A stretch of DNA of 64,000 nt from JBMDXB01 sp048594975 (GTDB lineage Bacteria > Acidobacteriota > Vicinamibacteria > Vicinamibacterales > 2-12-FULL-66-21), in assembly GCA_048594975.1 (NCBI GenBank), contig JBMDXQ010000026.1, forward strand, positions 1 to 64,000. Reading direction: 5' to 3'. This document shows positions 18,659 to 28,003 of the stretch, piece by piece; the stretch's first letter is position 1, and each line of letters starts with the position of its first letter. The position numbers and the translations under genes are program-made. The notes below the pieces were generated by a model, which saw nothing but the letters and a program-made list of their open reading frames with translations, was not told the origin of the DNA and searched no databases.

Positions 18659-19146
18659 CCGGAACGCCCGACCACCTGCGCTATGCTTCGCACGCCATGA
18701 TTGTCGACCGTCTCGATCGCGATGTGCAGATCCCGCAATCGGCGGGGCGTCTCCGGCACGGGCTCTCGTGGCTGCGCACCACCGATCTCGGCGCGCTGGC
18801 CACCGGGCGCCACGACATCGACGGCGACCGGCTGTTCGCGTTGGTGCAGGAGTACACCACCCGGCGGCCGGGTGACTGCCGCTGGGAGGCGCACCGCATG
18901 TACGCCGACATCCAGTACGTCGTCTCTGGCGTCGAACGGATCGGTTACGCGCCGCTCGAGGGGGCGCGCGAGCGCGAGGCCTACGATGCCGCGCGGGATG
19001 TCGCGTTCTTCGAGCCGGGCGAGCAGTTCGTCGTGCTGGAGCCCGGCATGTTCGCCATCTTCCTGCCCGGCGACGTGCACGCGCCGTGCGGGGCGGCCGG
19101 GAAGCCCTCCGCGGTGCGGAAGATCGTGGTGAAGGCGGAAGTGTGA
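18655..19146 (+). CDS. YhcH/YjgK/YiaL family protein
   Basis: The 163-residue product is a small cupin-fold protein of the YhcH/YiaL family (DUF386). Its members occur in operons for sialic acid and for 2,3-diketo-L-gulonate use, where they are thought to act on sugar intermediates as mutarotase-like or isomerase-like proteins. Family segments are WEAHRMYADIQYVVSGVERI, VAFFEPGEQFVVLEPGMFAI and PGDVHAPC, whose His and Glu residues would bind metal. The ATG at 18655 overlaps the dehydrogenase stop. An alternative ATG at 18697 (MIVDRLDRD) fits the family length better. Its presence supports a sugar-acid role for the locus. Confidence 0.85.
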   Translation: MTGTPDHLRYASHAMIVDRLDRDVQIPQSAGRLRHGLSWLRTTDLGALATGRHDIDGDRLFALVQEYTTRRPGDCRWEAHRMYADIQYVVSGVERIGYAPLEGAREREAYDAARDVAFFEPGEQFVVLEPGMFAIFLPGDVHAPCGAAGKPSAVRKIVVKAEV

Positions 19147-19153
19147 ACCGTGT

Positions 19154-19251
19154 CAATGCTGAATGCCGAATGCAGAACGAGCACGCTGAACGCGGACGCT
19201 GGGTCGGTGAGGTCGGCGCAATCGGCATTCAGCACTCGGTATTCCGCATTG
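19154..19251. repeat. Intergenic hairpin of 7-nt tandem units (copy A)
   Basis: The left arm 19154-19177 consists of units of the form ATGCNGA. The right arm 19228-19251 is its inverted complement, with about 20 of 24 positions paired. The 50-nt loop also contains GCTGAACGC-like pieces. The element fills the gap between the YhcH gene and the promoter of the PadR gene. See the finding on heptamer hairpins. Confidence 0.7.
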
Positions 19252-19267
19252 CCTGATTGGCAGGGAG

Positions 19268-19297
19268 TTGACACTCTGCCTCGATTAAAACTACAGT
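19268..19297 (+). promoter_or_regulatory. Probable sigma-70 promoter of the PadR gene
   Basis: TTGACA at 19268-19273, an 18-bp spacer, and TACAGT at 19292-19297 as the -10. The spacer is AT-rich (GATTAAAAC) in an otherwise GC-rich region. PadR genes often control their own promoter, but I see no clear operator dyad apart from TACAGTGTA around the -10. Confidence 0.5.
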
Positions 19298-19316
19298 GTA
19301 TGCGTCTGGGCGGCCC

Positions 19317-19649
19317 ATGTCTCAGACCCTCGGCGAGTTCGAGCAGCGCATCCTGTTCGCGCTGATCAGGCTCGGCGCCGACGCCTACGGCGTCAGCATC
19401 CGTGCCGAGATCGAGACGCGGACCGGGCGCGCCGTCTCTGCCGGCGCGCTCTACACCGCGCTCGACCGCCTCGAAAAGCGCGGGTTCGTCTCGTCGCGGC
19501 TCGGCGAGCCGACGCCGGAACGGGGCGGCAAGCGCAAGCGCCTCTACACCCTCCAGCCCGTCGGCCGGCGCGCTCTGGCGCACATCTACGAATCGCTGCG
19601 GCTGATGGCCAGCGGCCTGGCGACTCGGCTGAAGACCGCGAAGTCCTGA
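19317..19649 (+). CDS. PadR family transcriptional regulator
   Basis: The 110-residue winged-helix protein starts at ATG 19317 (MSQTLGEFEQRILFALIRLG). An in-frame GTG at 19296 lies inside the likely -10 element and is less probable. Family features are the first helix LGEFEQRILFALIRL, the recognition region GRAVSAGALYTALDRLEKRG, the wing GGKRKRLYTLQPVGRRAL and a short C-terminal dimer helix. In Acidobacteriota such PadR genes typically precede ADOP permease genes. Here the partner, one base downstream, is a decayed ADOP gene, so the regulator may have lost its original target. Confidence 0.9.
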   Translation: MSQTLGEFEQRILFALIRLGADAYGVSIRAEIETRTGRAVSAGALYTALDRLEKRGFVSSRLGEPTPERGGKRKRLYTLQPVGRRALAHIYESLRLMASGLATRLKTAKS

Positions 19650-19650
19650 G

Positions 19651-20157
19651 ATGCGACCGACACCGCCGTGCCTGTCCGACGCGCTGCTCCGCCTGATGCT
19701 CGGCCGCAACGCCGCCGAGGCGATCGCAGGCGATCTCGAGGAGATGTTCCGCGCGCGTCTCGCCCGCCAGGGGCGGGCCGCAGCCGGACTTTGGCGCTGG
19801 CGCCTTGGGGCGCCCTCACGGTTCCGCTCGACGCCCCCGGAGGTGCTCGCGGAGAAGTGGAACCACAGCTACTCGGTGGTGGCGCGCCGGAAGGGCGACA
19901 CCTCGGTGGCGGCCGCGCAGTCGGCCGCCGTGGTCCTGGGAGTGGTCGTCGGGGCGGCGGGGATCGCGCTCGGGGTGCTGCCCGCGATTCCCTCCATGCG
20001 CGCGCTCACGGCTCTGCTCTACGAGGTCGATCCCGCCGATCCGGCGGTCATCGCGCTGCTCGCGGCGTCCCTGCTGGTGATCGCGCTCGTCGCCGGCTAC
20101 CTGCCGGCGCGGCGCGCGGCGAGCGTCGATCCGCTGGTCACGCTGCGCGCCGAGTAA
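19651..20157 (+). pseudogene. ADOP permease remnant: both ends fused, middle deleted
   Basis: The frame is open for 168 residues but joins two ends of a protein that is normally about 800-900 residues. The start is the ADOP prefix (CLSDALLRLMLGRNAAEAIA, then GDLEEMFRARLARQGRAAAG and LWRWRLGA). After about 85 residues it passes directly to the C-terminal permease helices and the family's last motif (YLPARRAASVDPLVTLRAE). The MacB-like periplasmic domains and the first FtsX domain are missing. The join is in frame, so a short two-helix protein could still be made. Loss of the core argues for a relic. It sits beside PadR, as ADOP genes normally do. Confidence 0.75.
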
Positions 20158-20204
20158 ATCCGCCCTGCCGGAATCCCGCCGCGGTCCGGTGCCGGACCGC
20201 GTAC

Positions 20205-20233
20205 TTGACACCCGCGCCCGGCGCGCGTAGTCT
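20205..20233 (+). promoter_or_regulatory. Probable sigma-70 promoter of the membrane protein/winged-helix operon
   Basis: TTGACA at 20205-20210, a spacer of exactly 17 bp, and TAGTCT at 20228-20233, which keeps the T, A and final T of the -10 consensus. Transcription would begin near 20240, inside the 9-bp direct repeat that follows, and reach the GGAGGA ribosome site before ATG 20276. Confidence 0.6.
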
Positions 20234-20238
20234 CTATG

Positions 20239-20264
20239 CAGACTTGTTTGTATCACAGACTTGT
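20239..20264 (+). promoter_or_regulatory. 9-bp direct repeat CAGACTTGT, candidate operator
   Basis: CAGACTTGT occurs at 20239-20247 and again at 20256-20264, so the starts are 17 bp apart. It overlaps the expected transcription start of the operon encoding a membrane protein and a winged-helix regulator (20899-21198). A repressor site for that regulator is a reasonable inference. Confidence 0.45.
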
Positions 20265-20275
20265 CCGGAGGAATC

Positions 20276-20902
20276 ATGCACCCGGATCCACTGTTCGAAG
20301 CCCGCATCCGCGCACAGCGCTACTGGAACGTCGACGGCCTGAGCGAGATCGCCACCGGCCTGGTGGCGCTGTTCGTCGCGGCGTGCATCTACGGGACCGT
20401 GCAGACCGCCCGCGGATCGCTCGGCCGCGTGCTCGTCGTCCTCGCCTTCGCCCTCGGCCTGCCCGCGCTCATGCTCCTCTCCGGCCGGCTGCTCGTCGCC
20501 GTCCGCCGCCGCGTCACCTACCCGCGCACCGGCTACGTCGCCTACCAGCGCCACGATCGGCGCGTGTGGCTGGTCGGCGTCGCCCTGGTCGCCGCACTCG
20601 CGCTCCTCATCGCGCTGCTGATGGCGAGCGGGACCGACTGGATCACCTCCCTGCTGGTGCTGTAGGGCGTGGTGCCGGGCGCGCTCACGCTGTACTTCGG
20701 ACGACTGGTGCGGCTGATCCGCTTCCAGATGATTGGCGTCTGCTATGCGCTGTGGGGAATCGCAATCGCGCTGGCCCAGCCCGGGCTCACCCGGGGCATG
20801 ATCGCGTTCTGGGCCGGGATCGGCGTGGTCTTCCTACTCTCGGGCGGCCTGACGTTCTGGCGCTACGTCCGGCTCCACCCGACGGCCGCGGAGGCGCGAT
20901 GA
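20276..20902 (+). pseudogene. Membrane protein gene split by an in-frame TAG
   Basis: ATG 20276 follows GGAGGA by a good spacing. The frame gives about 129 residues with two or three helices (SEIATGLVALFVAACIYGTV, VLVVLAFALGLPALMLLSGR, WLVGVALVAALALLIALLMA). It meets TAG at 20663-20665 and then continues in the same frame for 78 more residues with two further helices (FQMIGVCYALWGIAIALAQP, AFWAGIGVVFLLSGGLTFW). It ends coupled by ATGA to the winged-helix gene. Both halves look like one protein, so this is a nonsense mutation, a sequencing error or, least likely, readthrough. The first half alone could still be inserted in the membrane. Function unknown. Confidence 0.6.
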
Positions 20903-21198
20903 AGCCAGCCTTACGACAGATCGCGGACGTCGATCGCGTGATCCACGAGCCCGCCCGGCTCCTGATCGTGTCGCTGCTCTACACGCTGAAGGAGGCGGAC
21001 TTCGTCTTCCTGCAGCGCGAAAGCCAGCTGACACGGGGGAACCTGTCCTCTCACCTCGTGCGCCTCGAGGAGGCGGGATACGTGCGCATCGAGAAGACGT
21101 TTCGCGGGAAGGTGCCGCTCACGCTCTGCAGCCTGACCCGCGCCGGGCGCGCCGCCTTCGAGGGCTACCGCCTGGCGTTCCGGCGCGCCCTCGGGTAG
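20899..21198 (+). CDS. Winged-helix transcriptional regulator (MarR/ArsR-like)
   Basis: The 99-residue protein has only a DNA-binding domain: helix RVIHEPARLLIVSLLYTLKE, recognition region LTRGNLSSHLVRLEEAGYV, and a basic wing IEKTFRGKVPLTLCSLTRAG. The pattern matches stand-alone winged-helix regulators that are usually paired with a small membrane protein gene in Acidobacteriota. Its ATG overlaps the stop of the upstream membrane protein gene. A direct repeat at the operon promoter is a candidate binding site. No metal or ligand site is visible. Confidence 0.85.
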   Translation: MKPALRQIADVDRVIHEPARLLIVSLLYTLKEADFVFLQRESQLTRGNLSSHLVRLEEAGYVRIEKTFRGKVPLTLCSLTRAGRAAFEGYRLAFRRALG

Positions 21199-21205
21199 GG
21201 TCCTA

Positions 21206-21598
21206 TTGATATTCGATGCCCGCATGGTCGCGTTCACGGCGGCACTGACGCTGCTGGCGGCCGTCCTGTCCGCCTCGTGCCGGCCAGGCAGGCCACGAAA
21301 GCAGGCATGGTGACGGCGCTCGACGCCGACGTTCAGGGACCGCGGCACTCCCACGTGCTGCTGATGGTCCTGGGCCAGGGGATGGCGCTGGTGGTGATCG
21401 GATCGATGATCGGCCTGCTCCTCGCCGCCGCGTCGACTCGGGTGCCGGCGTCGGCTGCTCGTCGGCGTGCCGCCGCTCGCCCCGCTCGCGTTCGGCGCAG
21501 CTGCAGTGATGTTGTCGGTGGTCGGCCTTGCGGCGTGTTACCTGCCGGCGCAGCGCGCCACGCGGATCAGCGCCGTCGCCGCGCTGCGCCGCGAGTGA
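21206..21598 (+). pseudogene. Third ADOP permease remnant
   Basis: Three pieces of an ADOP protein follow one another with frame breaks. FDARMVAFTAALTLLAAVLS (about 21212-21271) matches the middle of the family. MVLGQGMALVVIGSMIGLLLA (about 21364-21426) matches the last FtsX domain. After a shift near 21445, VMLSVVGLAACYLPAQRATR (about 21513-21572) leads to the normal end ISAVAALRRE and a stop at 21596-21598. The N-terminal two thirds are gone. No promoter or start codon is evident. With the relics at 8.7 and 19.7 kb this is the third decayed copy in 13 kb. Confidence 0.7.
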
Positions 21599-21619
21599 AT
21601 CCCCGGCGGCTCACGCGTC

Positions 21620-21808
21620 TCATTCGGAACCGTCGTCACGGAGGACGGTCACCGATCGCCGGCCCTCGTCCCAGGAAATGCGTACGAGCCACGGGTTGCA
21701 GCAGACCTCGCAATCCTGTACGAAGCTGCCCAGCACGTCGGCTTCGACCAGGAGGTCGACCGACTCCCCGCAGAACGGGCACGTCACGTGGACAGGCTCA
21801 TCGTTCAT
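21620..21808 (-). CDS. CPXCG motif-containing cysteine-rich protein
   Basis: A 62-residue protein with TCPFCGESVDL near the start and VQDCEVCCNPW in the middle, giving two cysteine pairs that should hold one zinc or form a small rubredoxin-like knuckle. This matches the small CPXCG family of unknown function. Start and length fit the family exactly. It diverges from the exported protein gene at 21952, with a gap of about 140 bp that must hold both promoters. Confidence 0.85.
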   Translation of the reverse strand: MNDEPVHVTCPFCGESVDLLVEADVLGSFVQDCEVCCNPWLVRISWDEGRRSVTVLRDDGSE

Positions 21809-21951
21809 GTTCAGCTTAATATGCCCGGCCGGCCATGACGGTTTTGCACACGCCGGGCAGGATTGTAATCCCGACGGAGGGTGGTGGCGCCGACGACGTG
21901 GCCGTTCGATGCCTTCGCGTCGGTCCGATGTTTGCGGTACCGAACCCGGCC

Positions 21952-22518
21952 ATGTCTCGCCGGTTCGCCCTCGTGCTCGCCGTCGCCGCGTTCCTGCTGG
22001 CGCCGGCGGTCGGCCGGATGGGCCTTGAGGTGCTCGACGAGCCCGCCGCGGCTCCTGTCTCCAGGGCTGCGATTCAGCGCCCGCGCACGGTCCTCAAGAC
22101 CCGGAAGGCGGCCGCGCGCGAGACCGACTACCAGATGCCCGCCGGATCTGTGATCGCGGTGACGCTGCGGACCACCGTCGGCTCCGCGACCGCCGCGGTT
22201 GGCGACCAGGTGGACGCCACGCTCGCCGACGCCGTCTCTCGCGAAGGGATCGTCCTCATCCCCGCCGGCTCGCTGCTGCACGGCAGCGTCGTCGACGTGC
22301 TGCCGGCATCCGAACGCGAGTTGCGAGGCCGGGTGGCGGTCGCGTTCCACGTGATCGAGCACGCCCTCACGCACAGCCGCGCCGCGATCAGGACGAAGAC
22401 GATTGCCATTGACGCGCCGGTGCCCGAGGACAAGCAGCCCAGCGACGTGCGGCTGGCCGCCGGCCAGGCCCTGAACCTGATCCTCACCGAGCCGCTGCTC
22501 GTCCGCATCCCGAAGTAA
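21952..22518 (+). CDS. Exported protein of unknown function, beta-rich
   Basis: The 188-residue product starts MSRRFALVLAVAAFLLAPAV, a clear signal peptide. An ATG further upstream in frame (21928) would only lengthen the leader. After a linker of about 50 residues comes a compact beta-rich domain: YQMPAGSVIAVTLRTTVGSA, VGDQVDATLADAVSREGIVL and IPAGSLLHGSVVDV. The series of sets-of-strands with PAGS turns resembles the TrbI/VirB10-like barrel seen in several envelope proteins, but I would not assign it. It is convergent with the hemerythrin-like gene. Confidence 0.75.
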   Translation: MSRRFALVLAVAAFLLAPAVGRMGLEVLDEPAAAPVSRAAIQRPRTVLKTRKAAARETDYQMPAGSVIAVTLRTTVGSATAAVGDQVDATLADAVSREGIVLIPAGSLLHGSVVDVLPASERELRGRVAVAFHVIEHALTHSRAAIRTKTIAIDAPVPEDKQPSDVRLAAGQALNLILTEPLLVRIPK

Positions 22519-22539
22519 GACCACGCGGACCGGCGCAGC

Positions 22540-23082
22540 CTACTTCGCCTGCTGACGTGCGCGGATCACGTCCGCGACGAGAACCGCAGCCGGATACAGG
22601 ACCTCCTCCTCCGTCTGCGCGTGAAGCGTCAGTTCCGCGGCGAACGTCTCCTGTTCCCGCGCGCCGGCGGCAGCCGCCGTCTTCTGCAGCGCGCCGACCG
22701 CTGCGCGGATGCGTTTGTGCTCCTCCAGCATCCGCGGCATCTCCTTCTTGAGGGCGTCGGCCATCGCCAGCGTCTCTGAGAGTTCCGCGTCGGGCACCGC
22801 GGCGCCGGCCGCCAGCCGTGCGAGCAGGCCGAGCGGCGGCAGCGCGATCTGCTCCTCGCGCTCGAAGTGCGGGTGCAGGACCTGCGCGAGCGCTCTGGCG
22901 GCCGCGCCGACGTCGCCCGGTGCCCTGGTCGCGGCGACGAGCGCCTGGTGGATGGCTTCATGGTCGGCGCGCACGGATGCAGGGATGGCCGGCGCAGCGG
23001 CGCTCGACGGGATCGGTGCCGGAGCTGGCGGCGCGCTCGCCAGGGCGGCGGTCACGATTGCGACAGGCAGTGCAGATCTCAT
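22540..23082 (-). CDS. Exported hemerythrin-like HHE domain protein
   Basis: The 180-residue product has a signal peptide (MRSALPVAIVTAALASAPP) and a four-helix HHE domain. Candidate di-iron ligands are His in VRADHEAIHQALV, His and Glu in VLHPHFEREEQI, His and Glu in MLEEHKRIRAAV, and HAQTEEEVLYPA near the end. Such domains bind oxygen or iron, or serve in nitrosative stress. The ATG at 23082 is preceded by AAGGAG at a good distance. A longer frame to 23157 has no support. Export of a hemerythrin domain is unusual, though known. Confidence 0.82.
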   Translation of the reverse strand: MRSALPVAIVTAALASAPPAPAPIPSSAAAPAIPASVRADHEAIHQALVAATRAPGDVGAAARALAQVLHPHFEREEQIALPPLGLLARLAAGAAVPDAELSETLAMADALKKEMPRMLEEHKRIRAAVGALQKTAAAAGAREQETFAAELTLHAQTEEEVLYPAAVLVADVIRARQQAK

Positions 23083-23249
23083 GTCAACGCTCCTTGAAGG
23101 GTGACGGTCGGCCGTCGCGACGCCCGCCACGGACCCTGGGCGGCCCGCCGGCGTCACGCGAGGCCGAGGGCGTTCTGGGCTCCAGCGGCAGCCGGGAGGC
23201 AGACGCCACGTACTCGGATAGTATGGGCAGTCCCCGCGAGGCCGTCACC

Positions 23250-24158
23250 ATGATGATTTGCGACGTCCACTGCCATTTCTTCTCGTCACGCTTCCTCGAA
23301 ATCCTCGTCGCCAGCGATCGAACGAGCCTGCCCGCGGCCGAGCACGCCAACGTGATCGCGGGGCTGCTTGGCTGGGAGCCGCCCGGCGCGCCCGAGCAGC
23401 TCGCGGACCGCTGGGTGCGAGAGCTCGATCTGCACGGGGTCTCGCGCGCCGCGCTGATCGCGAGCATCCCCGGCGACGAAGATTCGGTTGCGGTTGCGAT
23501 CGCGAAGCACCCGGCGCGGTTCGTCGGCTTCTTCATGTTCGACCCGACCGCGCCGGGCTCGCAGGCGCGGCTGGCGCGCGCGCTGGGCGACGCGAAGCTG
23601 CGCGGCGTGGCGCTGTTTCCCGCGATGCACAAGTACCGGCTCGACGACGACCGCGTGGACGCAGTGTTCAGGGCGGCGCACGACCATCGCGCCGCCGTGT
23701 TCGTGCACTGCGGCGTGCTGACGGTCGGCGTCCGAAAGAAACTCGGGCTGGCGTCGCCCTTCGATCTCCGCCTGGGCGATCCGCTGTCGTTGTCCGTGGT
23801 GGCCTCGCGCTACCCGCGCGTGCCGGTGATCATTCCGCACTTCGGGGCGGGGTTCTTTCGCGAGGCGCTCATGGCGGTCGACCAGTGCCCGAACGTGCAC
23901 CTGGACACGTCGAGCTCGAACGGCTGGATGAAGTACTACCCCGGACTCACCCTGGACGTCGTGTTCCGCCAGGCCTTCCAGGTCGCCGGGGCCGACCGGC
24001 TGCTGTTCGGAACCGACTCGTCGTTTTTTCCGCGCGGCTGGCAGCGGCCCATCCACGAGGTTCAGATGCGGGCGCTTGAACAGGCGGGCATCGACGAGGC
24101 GTCGCGGGGGAAGATCCTCGCCGAAAACTTCGATCGGTTGTTCCCGGTTGAATCGTAG
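23250..24158 (+). CDS. Amidohydrolase (TIM-barrel metal-dependent hydrolase)
   Basis: The 302-residue product begins MMICDVHCHFFSSRF with the HxH metal site of the amidohydrolase-2 group (family of ACMSD and related decarboxylases and hydrolases). Further ligands are likely the His of VFVHCGVL, the His of IIPHFGAGFF and the Asp of LLFGTDSSFFPRG. GAG-rich bases about 9 nt upstream favour ATG 23250; ATG 23223 would add nine residues. Substrate is not predictable. Neighbours (hemerythrin-like protein, kinase) give no help. Confidence 0.85.
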   Translation: MMICDVHCHFFSSRFLEILVASDRTSLPAAEHANVIAGLLGWEPPGAPEQLADRWVRELDLHGVSRAALIASIPGDEDSVAVAIAKHPARFVGFFMFDPTAPGSQARLARALGDAKLRGVALFPAMHKYRLDDDRVDAVFRAAHDHRAAVFVHCGVLTVGVRKKLGLASPFDLRLGDPLSLSVVASRYPRVPVIIPHFGAGFFREALMAVDQCPNVHLDTSSSNGWMKYYPGLTLDVVFRQAFQVAGADRLLFGTDSSFFPRGWQRPIHEVQMRALEQAGIDEASRGKILAENFDRLFPVES

Positions 24159-24277
24159 ATTCGGGCCATGGACCCCTGTTTCCGGGCAGCATCAGCCATT
24201 AGCTGCTATCATCCGTCCGCAACAGCCGGGGTTCTCCCCCCCGCCAGGGCGTCGTTTACCTGTTAGCGCTGCGACTC

Positions 24278-26635
<2,358 letters not shown>

Positions 26636-26667
26636 TACGTTTTGGGCAGTGCGCAAGGAGAGTGCCG

Positions 26668-27996
26668 GTGCGAATGTTGAAGTGTGCAGCCGTTTGTGTC
26701 ATCGCCATTCTCGTTCTGGCCGTTCCCGCCCGCGCGCAGGATCGGCCGGCGTCGCTGGCGACGCTCTTCGAGGACATCTTCGGCCCGAGCGGGCTCGTCG
26801 TCAGCAGCGACGATGTGCTGCTCGACGGCACCAACCACGCGGCGCACTTCAACAGCGCGTTTCAGTCCGACTTCCGCCTGGTCAACATCGCCCTCACCAG
26901 CCAGCTGGCGGCGGTCCCGCTGCCGTCGCCCGCGTCGGGATTCACGTACCGGTTCGACCCGTCGACCGGCACGTTCGTGCGCTCGACGAGCAGCTACGGA
27001 CCGATCCTCACCGAACGCGGCGAGACGATCGGGCGCGGGCGCGTGGCGTTCGGCTTCAGCTACCAGTTCTTTTCGTTCGATCACCTCGACGGCCTCAGCC
27101 TGTCGGCGGTGCCCGCGGTGTTCACGCACGATGATTACCAGACCGGCGGCGGTCGAGCCGACGTCGTGTTCACCGAGAACACGATCCGCTCGGACGTGGG
27201 CCAGTACAACGGCGCGCTGACCTACGGCGTCACCGACCGGTTCGACCTGGCGCTGGCGGTGCCGATCATCTCCACACGCCTGTCGCTGCTCTCGAACGCG
27301 CGCATCCACCGCGTCGGGACGGGCGTGAACACGACCGTCCACTATTTCCGCAGCGACGCCGGCATCGACGGCCGCGGCGACACGCACCAGTTCTACGCGG
27401 AAGGAACCGCATCGGGGGTCGGCGACATCGTGCTGCGGGGCAAGGCCACGGTGCTCAGGGAGAGCAGCCGGGCGCTGGCCGTCGGGCTGGACGCCAGGCT
27501 TCCGACCGGGGACGAGCAGAACCTGCTCGGCGCCGGCGCGGTCGGCCTGCGCGGCTTCGGCGCCTTCTCGACCTCAATCGGACGCTTCGCGCCGCACGTC
27601 AACGTCGCCTACCAGTGGAACGGCAAGAGCAAGCTCGCCGGCGACGTGCGGAGCAGCCACAAGGAGGACCTGCCGGACCATTTCCTCTGGGCCCTCGGCA
27701 CCGATTTCGGCATCAACCCGCGCCTCAGCATCGTCCTCGACCTGCTCGGCCGCCGGGTCATCGATTCGCCGCAGATGCTCGTCTACACCTTCGTCGTCGA
27801 CGGACCGTCGGGATCGGTGGCCCTGCCCGATATCCGGTTCGAGCACGCGTCCTACTGGGTCAACAACGGCGCAATCGGCTTCAAGGCAAACGTGGCGCCG
27901 CGGCTGCTCGTCAATTTCAACCTGCGGTTCCAGATCAGCGGCAATGGTCTCTCGGACCGGGTCGCGCCGCTCATCGGGATGGAGTGGGGCTTCTGA
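26668..27996 (+). CDS. Exported beta-rich protein, probable outer-membrane barrel
   Basis: The 442-residue product begins at GTG 26668, 7 nt after AAGGAG, with signal peptide LKCAAVCVIAILVLAVPARAQ. The body alternates short strands with aromatic residues (VAFGFSYQFFSFDHLDGLSL, GALTYGVTDRFDLALAVPII, LLVNFNLRFQISG) and ends in EWGF, a C-terminal Phe typical of outer-membrane barrels. It resembles the transporter-like barrels of the phenol-degradation MetA type. It lies 32 bp after the kinase gene in the same direction. No promoter is obvious between them, so co-transcription is likely. Confidence 0.78.
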   Translation: MRMLKCAAVCVIAILVLAVPARAQDRPASLATLFEDIFGPSGLVVSSDDVLLDGTNHAAHFNSAFQSDFRLVNIALTSQLAAVPLPSPASGFTYRFDPSTGTFVRSTSSYGPILTERGETIGRGRVAFGFSYQFFSFDHLDGLSLSAVPAVFTHDDYQTGGGRADVVFTENTIRSDVGQYNGALTYGVTDRFDLALAVPIISTRLSLLSNARIHRVGTGVNTTVHYFRSDAGIDGRGDTHQFYAEGTASGVGDIVLRGKATVLRESSRALAVGLDARLPTGDEQNLLGAGAVGLRGFGAFSTSIGRFAPHVNVAYQWNGKSKLAGDVRSSHKEDLPDHFLWALGTDFGINPRLSIVLDLLGRRVIDSPQMLVYTFVVDGPSGSVALPDIRFEHASYWVNNGAIGFKANVAPRLLVNFNLRFQISGNGLSDRVAPLIGMEWGF

Positions 27997-28003
27997 GCGC
28001 CCG

